Below, in pieces: positions 44,262-52,981 of a stretch of 64,000 bases of DNA. The DNA comes from Algoriphagus iocasae. Lineage in GTDB: Bacteria; Bacteroidota; Bacteroidia; Cytophagales; Cyclobacteriaceae. Both the position numbers and the translations under genes were made by a program. The notes below the pieces were generated by a model, which had not been told where the DNA came from, ran no database searches, and worked only from the letters and a program-made list of their open reading frames with translations. Every line of letters starts with the position of its first letter. The first letter of the stretch is position 1. Location of the stretch: assembly GCF_014206875.1 (NCBI RefSeq), contig NZ_JACIJO010000001.1:496001-560000 (forward strand). Direction: 5' to 3'.

Positions 44262-45389
44262 ATGTTTAGCTATTGGGAACAAAAGAATTTTTTGAAATAT
44301 GATCTGATAGTGATCGGTTCAGGATTTGTCGGTCTATCTACGGCAATTCACTTTGCAAAAAAGCATCCAAAAGCCTCTGTTGCAGTGCTGGAGCGAGGTA
44401 TATTCCCTTCAGGAGCTAGTTCTAAAAATGCAGGATTTGCCTGCTTTGGAAGTTTAACGGAAATCTTGGATGATTTATGGCACATGAACCAAGAAGAGGT
44501 TTTGTCATTAGTCAAAAAAAGACACCAAGGACTTCAACAAATCAGAAAAAAATTCGGTGATAAAGCTTTGGGATACCAGGCTAGTAAGGGCTATGAATTA
44601 TTGAGTGATGATCAATTAGGTGCGTTGGACCAATTGGAAGGAATAAATAAGATGCTCAAAAAGCTTTTTAAAGAGGATGTTTTTTCTGAGGTCAAAAATA
44701 AAGAGAAATTCGGTTTTGCTGGAAGTGTAAAAAGTGTGATTCAAAATAAATTTGAGGGTGAACTGGATCCGGGGAAGTATCTGAGTTGTCTTTGGAAACT
44801 AGCAGGAGAATTAGGAGTGAGGTTGTTTACTGGAGTGAATGTAGAAGAAGTAGATGTGGAAACTGGTGTTCTCAAATTAAGTGACCAAAGGAAACAGCAA
44901 ACTTTTGAGCTGACAGGAAGTCAGGTAGCCATTTGTACCAATGCTTTTACCAAGCAATTGTTGCCGGAAACTCCACTTGAACCTGGAAGAGGGTTGGTTT
45001 TGGTGTCTAAGAAACTGGACTTTGAAATACCTTGGAAAGGCAGCTTTCACATGGACAAAGGCTATGTTTATTTTAGAAAAATCGATGGGAGATTATTGTT
45101 GGGGGGAGCAAGAAATATAGATTTTGAAGGAGAGAATTCAATAGACTTTTCTGTCAATCCAAAAATTAAATCCCATCTGTCAGATCTTGCTCAAAAGGTG
45201 ATATTTCCGGCAAAAGAAATTCAATGGGAGTATGAATGGACAGGGATTATGGCATTTGGTGATAAGAAACTTCCTATTATTCAATCGGTAGGAAAAAAAG
45301 GTGCCATCGCCGTTCGACTTGGAGGAATGGGAGTTGCCATTGGCTGGCAGGTTGGAAAAGAGATTTCTAAGCTGATTTCTGAAAAATAA
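44262..45389 (+). CDS. FAD-dependent oxidoreductase (DAO family)
   Basis: A 375-aa protein. FAD-binding DLIVIGSGFVGLSTAIHF (dinucleotide motif GxGxxG), VAVLERGIFPSGASSKNAGFA, and the C-terminal LPIIQSVGKKGAIAVRLGGMGVAIGWQVGKEI match the D-amino-acid oxidase/glycine oxidase superfamily. Substrate unknown. A second DAO-family enzyme is encoded at 57622-58668. It is 51 bp upstream of the NhaC gene and may be co-transcribed. Confidence 0.87.
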   Translation: MFSYWEQKNFLKYDLIVIGSGFVGLSTAIHFAKKHPKASVAVLERGIFPSGASSKNAGFACFGSLTEILDDLWHMNQEEVLSLVKKRHQGLQQIRKKFGDKALGYQASKGYELLSDDQLGALDQLEGINKMLKKLFKEDVFSEVKNKEKFGFAGSVKSVIQNKFEGELDPGKYLSCLWKLAGELGVRLFTGVNVEEVDVETGVLKLSDQRKQQTFELTGSQVAICTNAFTKQLLPETPLEPGRGLVLVSKKLDFEIPWKGSFHMDKGYVYFRKIDGRLLLGGARNIDFEGENSIDFSVNPKIKSHLSDLAQKVIFPAKEIQWEYEWTGIMAFGDKKLPIIQSVGKKGAIAVRLGGMGVAIGWQVGKEISKLISEK

Positions 45390-45440
45390 AGTAATTTTTT
45401 TTGATTAGATTCAAACCTTAAATTCACTAACCAGCTATTA

Positions 45441-46898
45441 ATGGAAGGAACTGTACGTGCCCCAAAGGTTTTTGACGCCCTTATTCCCCTGATTTTTTTA
45501 ATAATTCTACTTGTCATAAATATTCAAGTTTTCGGAACTGATGGACTTTCAGGATCCAATCAAATTGTATTGATTCTATCATCCACTGTAGCTGCAATAG
45601 TCGCAATTTTCCGATTGGGATACAGTTGGGAAATCCTTCAGGACGGAATCATCAAGAGTATCAGTTCAGCAATGTCCAGTATTTTGATCTTGTTTTTGAT
45701 CGGTGCATTGGCAGGAACCTGGCTTTTGAGCGGGATTGTTCCCGCGATGATTTATTATGGTCTCCAAATCCTGAATCCTACCATATTTCTTGTAGCAGCT
45801 TGTATTGTAAGTACCATTGTATCCGTAGCAACTGGTAGTAGTTGGACAACAGTAGCTACTGTTGGTGTGGCGCTTTTAGGAATTGGAAAAGCCTTGGGCT
45901 TTGATGAAGGGATTATTGCTGGAGCGATCATTTCAGGAGCTTATTTCGGGGATAAAATGTCTCCATTGTCCGATACAACCAATTTGGCACCAGCAATGGC
46001 AGGAACAGATTTATTCACACACATTCGGTATATGGCTAAAACTACCGTTCCGTCGATGACGATCACTCTTATTCTATTTATAGTCATTGGGTTCAATTAT
46101 GAAACCAATGGCTCTGTAGATGATGTGAAAGCCATCTCTGTGGTGATTCTTGAGAGATTTAATATCAATGGTCTGCTGTTCATCGTTCCAGTTGTAGTCT
46201 TAGTTTTGATTATTAAAAAAGTACCTGCTATCCCAGCATTGCTTGCAGGAGCTCTTTTAGGTGGAGTATTTGCTTTAATTTTCCAACCTGAAATAATCGC
46301 TTTGATCGCGGGGGAAGATGGAAGCTACGCATATCAAGGTTTTAAAGCTTTGATGATGTCCATGTATGGAGAAATAAGCATAGTGACTAGCAATGACGTG
46401 GTCAATGAATTGTTGGTGACTGGAGGAATGGCAGGAATGCTTAATACCATTTGGTTGATCGTTTGCGCCATGGTATTTGGAGGGATTATGGAAGAAAGCG
46501 GAATGCTACGTGTACTAGCTGAAGCAATCATTAGAAAAGTCCATACCATTGGTTCATTGATTGCATCCACTGCTGCAACATGTGTGTTTTTCAATATTAC
46601 TACCTCAGATCAATACCTTGCTATTTTGGTTCCTGGCCGAATGTATGCAGATGTTTACAAGAAAAGAGGACTAAAACCTGAGAATTTGAGCAGGACTTTA
46701 GAAGACTCAGCGACAGTAACATCCGTTTTGGTTCCTTGGAATACCTGTGGTGCTACCCAAGCATCCGTTTTAGGAGTTGCCACTTTAGTATATGCCCCGT
46801 ACTGCTTTTTTAACATCATCAGTCCGTTTATGACAATTTTATATGGGTATTTTAAAATTGGGATAAACTATTACGAGAAAGAAGAAGAATTAGCATGA
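45441..46898 (+). CDS. nhaC: Na+/H+ antiporter NhaC family
   Basis: A 485-aa polytopic membrane protein with about 12 helices. NhaC-like blocks are SSTVAAIVAIFRLGYSWE, TGSSWTTVATVGVALLGIGKALG, GAIISGAYFGDKMSPLSDTTN, and near the C-terminus ITTSDQYLAILVPGRMY and NTCGATQASVLGVAT. It exchanges Na+ for H+; some members are malate/lactate antiporters. Overlaps the following exonuclease gene by 4 bp. Confidence 0.92.
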   Translation: MEGTVRAPKVFDALIPLIFLIILLVINIQVFGTDGLSGSNQIVLILSSTVAAIVAIFRLGYSWEILQDGIIKSISSAMSSILILFLIGALAGTWLLSGIVPAMIYYGLQILNPTIFLVAACIVSTIVSVATGSSWTTVATVGVALLGIGKALGFDEGIIAGAIISGAYFGDKMSPLSDTTNLAPAMAGTDLFTHIRYMAKTTVPSMTITLILFIVIGFNYETNGSVDDVKAISVVILERFNINGLLFIVPVVVLVLIIKKVPAIPALLAGALLGGVFALIFQPEIIALIAGEDGSYAYQGFKALMMSMYGEISIVTSNDVVNELLVTGGMAGMLNTIWLIVCAMVFGGIMEESGMLRVLAEAIIRKVHTIGSLIASTAATCVFFNITTSDQYLAILVPGRMYADVYKKRGLKPENLSRTLEDSATVTSVLVPWNTCGATQASVLGVATLVYAPYCFFNIISPFMTILYGYFKIGINYYEKEEELA

Positions 46899-47497
46899 TC
46901 CCATTAAGGATAAGTAAAGAAGAAATAAATCAACTCCCGCTTGGTCAGTTTGAGGGGGAAATGTTTTTGATAGATCAGCAGGAAGATGTAGAGGAGGTTG
47001 CTGAATTTTTATTAAAACAGAGAATCATTGGATTTGATACAGAAACCAAACCGGCATTTCGTCGTGGAGTCATCAATCCGGTAGCTCTTCTTCAATTATC
47101 TACTTCAACTCAGGCTTTCTTATTTCGTTTGAATCTGATAGGTGGCTTTCCTGATGCCATTCGAAATGTGTTGGAGAAAGAATCGATTGTAAAAGTTGGC
47201 GCTGCTGTCCATGATGATATCAAAGGATTGGCAAAGTTGACTGATTCCTTCTATCCGCAATCATTTTTTGATTTGAATGATGAGTTGAAAAAGGTAGGGT
47301 TCCATAACGTAGGAGTCAGAAATCTTTGTGGAATGGTCTTAAATATGAGAATATCAAAGGCGGAGCAAGTTTCAAATTGGGAAGCTGAAGAATTAACTGA
47401 AAAGCAAAAAAGGTACGCTGCTACAGATGCTTGGGCTTGCTTGGAGATCTTCCAAAAATTAAAGTCCGAAGGATATTTAGATTCGCTTTTTAAGTAA
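46895..47497 (+). CDS. RNase D-like 3'-5' exonuclease domain protein
   Basis: A 200-aa protein with the DEDDy exonuclease core only: GFDTETKPAFR (Exo I), AAVHDDIKGLAKL (Exo II) and YAATDAWACLEIF (Exo III, Tyr and Asp of YxxxD). No HRDC domain, so shorter than RNase D. Expected to trim 3' ends of RNA or DNA. The ATG overlaps the stop of nhaC, so it is coupled; convergent with the IMPACT gene with an 8-bp overlap. Confidence 0.9.
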   Translation: MIPLRISKEEINQLPLGQFEGEMFLIDQQEDVEEVAEFLLKQRIIGFDTETKPAFRRGVINPVALLQLSTSTQAFLFRLNLIGGFPDAIRNVLEKESIVKVGAAVHDDIKGLAKLTDSFYPQSFFDLNDELKKVGFHNVGVRNLCGMVLNMRISKAEQVSNWEAEELTEKQKRYAATDAWACLEIFQKLKSEGYLDSLFK

Positions 47498-48101
47498 GAA
47501 TTTCCAACTCTTCGATTTCCTCTAAGCTATCTAAAAGAATAGTTTCGATTCCTTTTCGGAACTCAATCGTCATTTGACAATCTAACCCCATTTCCTGATC
47601 AGTAATTTCCAGCTCATGGGTCTTTACTAATTTCATGACTTCATTCATGGAAGGATATTGAAATCTAATTTTGACTGTTTCTAATACCTTTTCTTCCACA
47701 ATGACATTTTCCTCTATTGCCATTGCTGCTGAAGTTTTATAGGCTTGGATCAGTCCACTCATTCCCAGTTTAGTTCCTCCAAAATACCTCACCACAACGA
47801 TCAGAATATTTGTCAGATTGTTTGACCTAATTTGACCAAGAATAGGGTCACCGGCAGAATGATTTGGTTCTCCATCATCTACAGCCCGAAAAATATCAGC
47901 GTCTTTTCCCAGAGCATAAGCATAACAATGGTGGCGGGCATCGTAATAAGTCTTTCGTAACTCAGCAAGCTTCTCTTTGATTTGATCTTCTGTTCTTACA
48001 GGAAAAGCGAAATAAAAAAACTTACTACTCCGGTCTTTGAAAAGACCCTCACTCACATTTTGGATGGTTAAATACGTATCGTCTAATTCCTCTAGGTTCA
48101 T
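47490..48101 (-). CDS. YigZ/IMPACT family protein
   Basis: A 203-aa protein with the IMPACT/UPF0029 fold: KFFYFAFPVRTEDQI, HHCYAYALGKD, DDGEPNHSAGDPIL and VVVRYFGGTKLGMSGLIQAY, which is nearly invariant in the family. The C-terminal domain (about 140-200) is the small DUF1949-like module. Family members affect stress-regulated translation in eukaryotes; the bacterial function is not settled. Confidence 0.94.
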   Translation of the reverse strand: MNLEELDDTYLTIQNVSEGLFKDRSSKFFYFAFPVRTEDQIKEKLAELRKTYYDARHHCYAYALGKDADIFRAVDDGEPNHSAGDPILGQIRSNNLTNILIVVVRYFGGTKLGMSGLIQAYKTSAAMAIEENVIVEEKVLETVKIRFQYPSMNEVMKLVKTHELEITDQEMGLDCQMTIEFRKGIETILLDSLEEIEELEILT

Positions 48102-48216
48102 GAAATGGGAAGCCTTTGCATAGTTAATTCAAAAGCTAAATTAGAAATTTAACTTTTGAGTAACCTTAAATCCATTCTAATTCTATTAATTTTAAGTCTA
48201 TTGCTGAATTGTGAAA

Positions 48217-48642
48217 ATGAAAGTTGAGTTGACAGAAAAAGTACCTACAATCTTTGATTTTCCTGGAGAATCCAGAGAAAGTGGTGATATAAATTATTGG
48301 GATCAGGAGCATCTCTTCCCAAATGGGATTCAAAGGTGCTTTTGGGTATCAAAAGTAAAGCCGGGTGAAACAAGAGGGAATCATGCCCACTATCAAGAAT
48401 CCCAAGTATTAGTTGCAATTCATGGAGAATTAGAAATAGAAGTGACTTCAACAGAGGGGCAGAAGCAATTGTTCAAATTGGAAACTTTCTCGAGAGGGCT
48501 TTTCATTCCTCCTTTGCATTGGGTTTCAGTAAGCTTTTCAGAAGATGCCATATTGTTGGCACTTTGTGATCAGAAATATTCAGAAGAAGATTATATCAGA
48601 GACAAAAACGAATTTGACCACTACAAAAAAAGAAATCAATAA
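48217..48642 (+). CDS. FdtA/QdtA-like cupin (sugar 3,4-ketoisomerase family)
   Basis: About 141 aa from the ATG at 48217 (a GTG at 48211 is the alternative). The WxcM/FdtA layout is clear: RCFWVSKVKPGETRGNHAHYQESQVLVAIHGELEIEV, then FIPPLHWVSVSF. FdtA converts dTDP-4-keto-6-deoxyglucose to its 3-keto isomer on the way to dTDP-Fuc3NAc. The matching aminotransferase and rmlAB are not in this window, so the sugar is unconfirmed. It starts a run of sugar-related genes (cupin, acyltransferase, GT2). Confidence 0.82.
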   Translation: MKVELTEKVPTIFDFPGESRESGDINYWDQEHLFPNGIQRCFWVSKVKPGETRGNHAHYQESQVLVAIHGELEIEVTSTEGQKQLFKLETFSRGLFIPPLHWVSVSFSEDAILLALCDQKYSEEDYIRDKNEFDHYKKRNQ

Positions 48643-49543
48643 AGGGTACGAACTACTTGTCGAGCCTTCCCGGGTATTCCCAAAGGATTATTTGATTTCA
48701 AATTTTCCTCTGGATAGTTCTACGGAACTTATGGATTTCTTTTTGCTCAAAAAGAATCGGAAAAAGGCATTTATAACGTTTGCTATTAGTTCTCAAAAAC
48801 AGGCTGTTTCCCTTCCAAATGCTCCATTTGGAGGTTTTTTTATTTTAGAGAAAATACACTCTGAGTCGATTGAATGGTTCATTTCCCGCATCCTATCTTA
48901 TTTAAATGAAAGAGGGATTTCTTCCGTCGAAATCATCAATGCGCCTAAACCTTATGAAGAAAATCATGACTTGATCAATTACTTGCTTTTCAAAAATGGT
49001 TTTCGCCAGGAAAATATTTTAAGCCATCAGTTTTTCTTGGGGAAAAAGAAAATCAAAAAGTGGTTTTCACAAGAACAGGCGCGTTTTGAAAGAAAAATAA
49101 ATGAATCTGGAATATCAGTTTCATGTGCATCGATCAATAATTTCAGTTTCCTTAAGTCGATTAAAGAATGGAATAGAGATAGAGGATTTGTGGTGAAAGT
49201 AGAGGAAAATCGGATTATCCAACAAGTGGCTGAATTTCCGGAAAGGTATTTTTTGATAAGCCTGTCACACCAAAATCAAATTATCGCGCATTGTCTCGCG
49301 GTTAAACTTTTTCCGGATACGATCTATTATTTCTTGTCGGCTATTGATCCAAAAACAGCGGTTAAGAATGTAGGTGAAATTCTTTTATACCAACTTTTCA
49401 AACTTGCGGCAGAACAAAAAGTTAAATTGATTGATTTAGGATCATCGGATTTGGGTGAAAAGGCAAATCATCCTTTGCTTTTTTTTAAATCGAGATTCTC
49501 AAATGACTATTCCAATAAAATCACCTGGACTAAAATGATTTGA
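48614..49543 (+). CDS. GNAT/FemAB-like acyltransferase
   Basis: About 309 aa. I chose the TTG at 48614 because the family-like sequence begins at GYELLVEPSRVFPKDY and the residues before it are read from inside the cupin gene in another frame; an ATG at 48545 gives a 98-bp overlap. Family marks: VSLPNAPFGGFFI, and a C-terminal LIDLGSSDLGEKANHPLLFFKSRFS. The two GNAT-like halves recall the FemAB-related acyltransferases of polysaccharide loci in Bacteroidota. It probably acylates the sugar made or transferred by its neighbours. Ends one base before the GT2 start. Confidence 0.7.
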   Translation: MTTTKKEINKGYELLVEPSRVFPKDYLISNFPLDSSTELMDFFLLKKNRKKAFITFAISSQKQAVSLPNAPFGGFFILEKIHSESIEWFISRILSYLNERGISSVEIINAPKPYEENHDLINYLLFKNGFRQENILSHQFFLGKKKIKKWFSQEQARFERKINESGISVSCASINNFSFLKSIKEWNRDRGFVVKVEENRIIQQVAEFPERYFLISLSHQNQIIAHCLAVKLFPDTIYYFLSAIDPKTAVKNVGEILLYQLFKLAAEQKVKLIDLGSSDLGEKANHPLLFFKSRFSNDYSNKITWTKMI

Positions 49544-49544
49544 A

Positions 49545-50495
49545 ATGGCGAATTCAGACTTGGTTTCTATCATTTGTATTTGCTTCAATCATGGAGAATG
49601 GATTGAGGAATGCCTGGAAAGCGTCAAGTTGCAGGATTATCCTTACAAGGAATTATTTATCATAGAAAACGGGAGTTCTGATGATTCTTTGGATATTATC
49701 CAAAAATGGATAAAAGAGAATTCTTCTTCGCTTAAAATTAAATTAATCAGTCATTCGGAACCCCAGCCGTATCTGAAAGCTTTCAATGATGTTTTAAAAG
49801 GCTTAGAAAGCCAATATGTCATCGATCTTGCTGGGGATGATGTTTTGTATCCTGATCATTTATCGATTTCTATTTCAATATTAAAGACTTCAAGAAATAC
49901 CGCTTTTGTTTTTTCGGACGCATACATTCTTGATGAAAATCAAGTTGTAAAAACATTCTACAAAAGGACCACCAGTGGGGAGTTGGTTCATGAAATTGAG
50001 ACCAGAAAAATTTACGAGACGATTGTCCAAAGTTATTTTATCTGTTCACCAACAGTAGTTTTTAATCGTCCTATTTTAGTGAAAGAAGGTGGATACGATG
50101 AAAATCTGAGTTATGAAGATTTTGATATTCAGGTCAGGCTGGCAAGGAAATACCCTTTGGAATTTTCCGATCATGTAGGGGTTTTGAAACGCAAACATGC
50201 TGATTCACTATCTAGTAATCAATACCTTCCTTACAAGTCTAAGATGTTGCCAAGTACTTTATTGGTATGTCAGAAAATCAAGGAAATGAATGAGAATGAA
50301 GATGAAAATACTGCCTTGAAAAAGCGAGTGATGTTTGAATTAAAACATGCACTTTGGTCTGCTAATTTTGAAGTGGCAAAAGGATTTGTAGCGCTAGGAG
50401 AGGAGATAGGGATAAAAAGCCCGCTATTTTTATTTTATAAAATCTGGCAAAGATATAAAGTGGATATATCAGGAATTTATGTGAAAATCACCTAA
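49545..50495 (+). CDS. Family 2 glycosyltransferase
   Basis: A 316-aa protein with a GT-A fold: DLVSIICICFNHGEWIEECLESV, IIENGSSDDSLDIIQKW, and the metal-binding Asp pair LAGDDVLYPDHL. ENLSYEDFDIQVRLARKYP holds the acceptor-side acidic residue. Cytoplasmic, without transmembrane helices. Sugar and acceptor unknown. It is the third gene of the cupin-acyltransferase-GT2 run, and its stop codon abuts the stop of the minus-strand M16 gene with no base between. Confidence 0.9.
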   Translation: MANSDLVSIICICFNHGEWIEECLESVKLQDYPYKELFIIENGSSDDSLDIIQKWIKENSSSLKIKLISHSEPQPYLKAFNDVLKGLESQYVIDLAGDDVLYPDHLSISISILKTSRNTAFVFSDAYILDENQVVKTFYKRTTSGELVHEIETRKIYETIVQSYFICSPTVVFNRPILVKEGGYDENLSYEDFDIQVRLARKYPLEFSDHVGVLKRKHADSLSSNQYLPYKSKMLPSTLLVCQKIKEMNENEDENTALKKRVMFELKHALWSANFEVAKGFVALGEEIGIKSPLFLFYKIWQRYKVDISGIYVKIT

Positions 50496-51767
50496 TTACC
50501 CCACTACTACTTCCACGAGTTTTTTATCCTTGTAGTACTTTTGCGCCAGTGCCTGAAGATCGTTTGCTGTGAAGCTTTTCAAGTATTTCAGTTTATTGAA
50601 ATAATAGCTGAAATCTAGCCCAGAATGATGCACCGCTCGAAATCTATCCATCAAATCAAAAGGTGAACTAAATCGACTAAGCATTTGCCCAATCATATAA
50701 TTTCTAACTACTTCAAGCTCATCATCCTGGATTGGTTGATCAGCGAGTTTATTGATTTCATGATAGATTTCATGTATTACTTCTTGGTAAAATGCTTTTT
50801 GAACATCCGCTGAAATCACCCAATATTCTGAAAGACCAATTTCTGCCAAACTTGAATAAATTCCATAGGTATGACCTTTGTCTTCTCTGATGTTTTTAAT
50901 CAGCCTTGAACCAAAATACCCTCCTAAAATCGTGTTGAGGACCGAAAGGCCGATAAAATCGGGATGTGATTTTGGTATAGAAAAACTGCCCATTCGGATA
51001 CTACTTTGCACAGCATTTTCCCTCGATTCTATCCATTGCAAATTGGTGATTATCTCTGGAATCAACACTTCTTCACTTTCTTTTCTATTTGGTATTGCTG
51101 ATAGTTGATCGGAGATTTTTTCAAGTTCTGAATTAGAGAAGTTTCCGCTGACAAAAACTTCAATGTTTTGCCATAGCATTTCACGATAGTAAAACTCCAA
51201 TCTTTCGACGGTAATTTCATCAACATGACTTTCTATCGGTTCTGCACCATAAGGATGATCAGAACCGAAAAGAGATTTCCTGAAAAGTTGACCAGCTCTG
51301 AGGGCTGTTTTTTCTTTTTCCAGCTTCAGACCTAATCGTTTTTGCGATTTTCTTTTTTCAAGGCTTTCCAAAGGAAAGATGGCTTCGGTAAATAACTCAA
51401 TAAAAACAGGCAGAACTGCTCCCAAATGTTTTTTGGTAGTCAAAAGCCCCAAGCCTTCGTGTGCAAAGGATAAAATAGGATTGACTTCACTTGCGTGAAA
51501 ATCAAAGAATTCTGCAATTTCTTCGCTGGATTTTGATTTGATCCCTTCTTGAAGAAGAATTAGTGTGAAGGCAGGAATGAGATTTTGAGAGATTGGAAGG
51601 GAAGCTTTATTCCCTTTTCCTATCACCTCAATTTTCACAACATCAAGAGTTGGAGTGTTATTAAAAAACAATCGAGCACCATTGCTCAATTGAGTTTCAA
51701 AGGGAGGGGAAAGTTCAAAATCCTCCGGAACACGAAATTCGGGAGCTTTCGACCTATCTAATAGCAT
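50496..51767 (-). CDS. M16 peptidase-like protein without the catalytic motif
   Basis: A 423-aa protein with the two-domain M16 layout. The HxxEH zinc motif should fall at residues 66-70; here they are A66, L69 and I70 (AFTLILLQEGIKSKSSEEIAEF), so all three ligands are gone. The substrate-binding Arg-Tyr region is kept (SRLIKNIREDKGHTYGIYSSL). This is the pattern of the non-catalytic partner of M16 pairs, but the active partner is not adjacent. No signal peptide is seen. It is the last gene of the porU-porV operon, with an overlapping TAATG junction. Confidence 0.8.
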   Translation of the reverse strand: MLLDRSKAPEFRVPEDFELSPPFETQLSNGARLFFNNTPTLDVVKIEVIGKGNKASLPISQNLIPAFTLILLQEGIKSKSSEEIAEFFDFHASEVNPILSFAHEGLGLLTTKKHLGAVLPVFIELFTEAIFPLESLEKRKSQKRLGLKLEKEKTALRAGQLFRKSLFGSDHPYGAEPIESHVDEITVERLEFYYREMLWQNIEVFVSGNFSNSELEKISDQLSAIPNRKESEEVLIPEIITNLQWIESRENAVQSSIRMGSFSIPKSHPDFIGLSVLNTILGGYFGSRLIKNIREDKGHTYGIYSSLAEIGLSEYWVISADVQKAFYQEVIHEIYHEINKLADQPIQDDELEVVRNYMIGQMLSRFSSPFDLMDRFRAVHHSGLDFSYYFNKLKYLKSFTANDLQALAQKYYKDKKLVEVVVG

Positions 51768-52981
51768 TATTGATTCGGAATTGTATAAAGTAAGGAGAAA
51801 CGTAAGGTTTCTGCTAGTGGGTGATTTTGTTTTTGAGGTACTAGGTAGGAAAAGTCAAACCCGATTCTTTTCAAATCGAAGCCCAGACCCATGGTAAAAT
51901 ATTTTCTACCACCTTTACTTTGATTCTCAAAGAAATAACCTGTTCTCAAATTAAACTTTTCTGCATAGGTGTATTCTACGCCAAAGGAAATTGTAACCTC
52001 TTGTACCTCTTCAGAAAATCCTCCAGGAGCGTCAGCAAATGAGCCAAACATACCAGAAATCAAAGGACGATTAGGGTCTTTCCCTTGACTGATAACCAAG
52101 TTTCCATCTTCGTCAGTTACTAACGTTCCGTCTTCATTCATTGCATAAATTGGAGGTGTTGGAACCAGCAGTTTGTTAAAGTCCAAAGCAAAAGTCAAGG
52201 TGTTCATTGGATTTAACTCCATCGAATAAGCAGTTCCCACACGAAGGTTGGTTGGGATGTAGTCTAAATCGTCAGCACTGTTATAAGTAATTTTCGGACC
52301 TATATTAGAGATATTGATACCCCAGGACCAAGTGCCTTCATTGGCTCCTGAATAGATTGGCTTTTCATAATATAAGCCAACATCTGTTCCGACACTGATT
52401 CCTGGCCGGCTTTCATTTCCTCCAGAAGAAGAAATATTTCCGGATAAGTTGGAGTGAATAAATCTGGCCGAGATACCCAGTGCAAGATTGGAGGAAAGTT
52501 TTCTGGAATAAGTTCCGCCGATGGCGATATCTCTTGGATTAAATTCTCCCAGCTCATTTCCTTTTCCATCAGTAAGCTGAATATCTCCCATGTTGAAATA
52601 CCTCATTTCAAATCCAAAAGCAGAAACTTCATCGATTTTGAAAACTCCCGTTAAATAACTTAGAGACATGTCATTCACAAGCTTACCTAGCCATGGAGAA
52701 TAAGAAAGGGAGAATCCCATATCCTCTTTGATAAAAGCAAGTTTACCTGAATTCCAGGCAGCAGAATTAGCGTCAGGAGATGTAGCAACTCCGACATCAC
52801 CCATTCCTGAGTGCCTGGAATCAGGTGCGAAGTTCAAAAAAGGCACAGCAGTAGTGATCACTCTCCTCGTTTGATCCTGACCGGAAATAATCGTGCTGTT
52901 CTGAGCAAAAGTTGTAAAACTAGCCAGGGTGAAAACGAGTAGGAGTATGTTTTTCCTGTTTCTAATGGCCATTATTTTCAT
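51767..52981 (-). CDS. porV: Type IX secretion outer-membrane protein PorV (LptO)
   Basis: A 404-aa protein with a signal peptide (cleavage near FAQN, about residue 27), then a beta-barrel. PorV marks are TTAVPFLNFAPDSRHSGMGD, VATSPDANSAAWNSGKLAF, SYSPWLGKLVNDMSLSYL, and a C-terminal amphipathic strand ending in SLLYTIPNQ. PorV shuttles T9SS cargo from the translocon to the PorU sortase. The start overlaps the porU stop by 4 bp, so the two are co-translated. Confidence 0.95.
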   Translation of the reverse strand: MKIMAIRNRKNILLLVFTLASFTTFAQNSTIISGQDQTRRVITTAVPFLNFAPDSRHSGMGDVGVATSPDANSAAWNSGKLAFIKEDMGFSLSYSPWLGKLVNDMSLSYLTGVFKIDEVSAFGFEMRYFNMGDIQLTDGKGNELGEFNPRDIAIGGTYSRKLSSNLALGISARFIHSNLSGNISSSGGNESRPGISVGTDVGLYYEKPIYSGANEGTWSWGINISNIGPKITYNSADDLDYIPTNLRVGTAYSMELNPMNTLTFALDFNKLLVPTPPIYAMNEDGTLVTDEDGNLVISQGKDPNRPLISGMFGSFADAPGGFSEEVQEVTISFGVEYTYAEKFNLRTGYFFENQSKGGRKYFTMGLGFDLKRIGFDFSYLVPQKQNHPLAETLRFSLLYTIPNQ

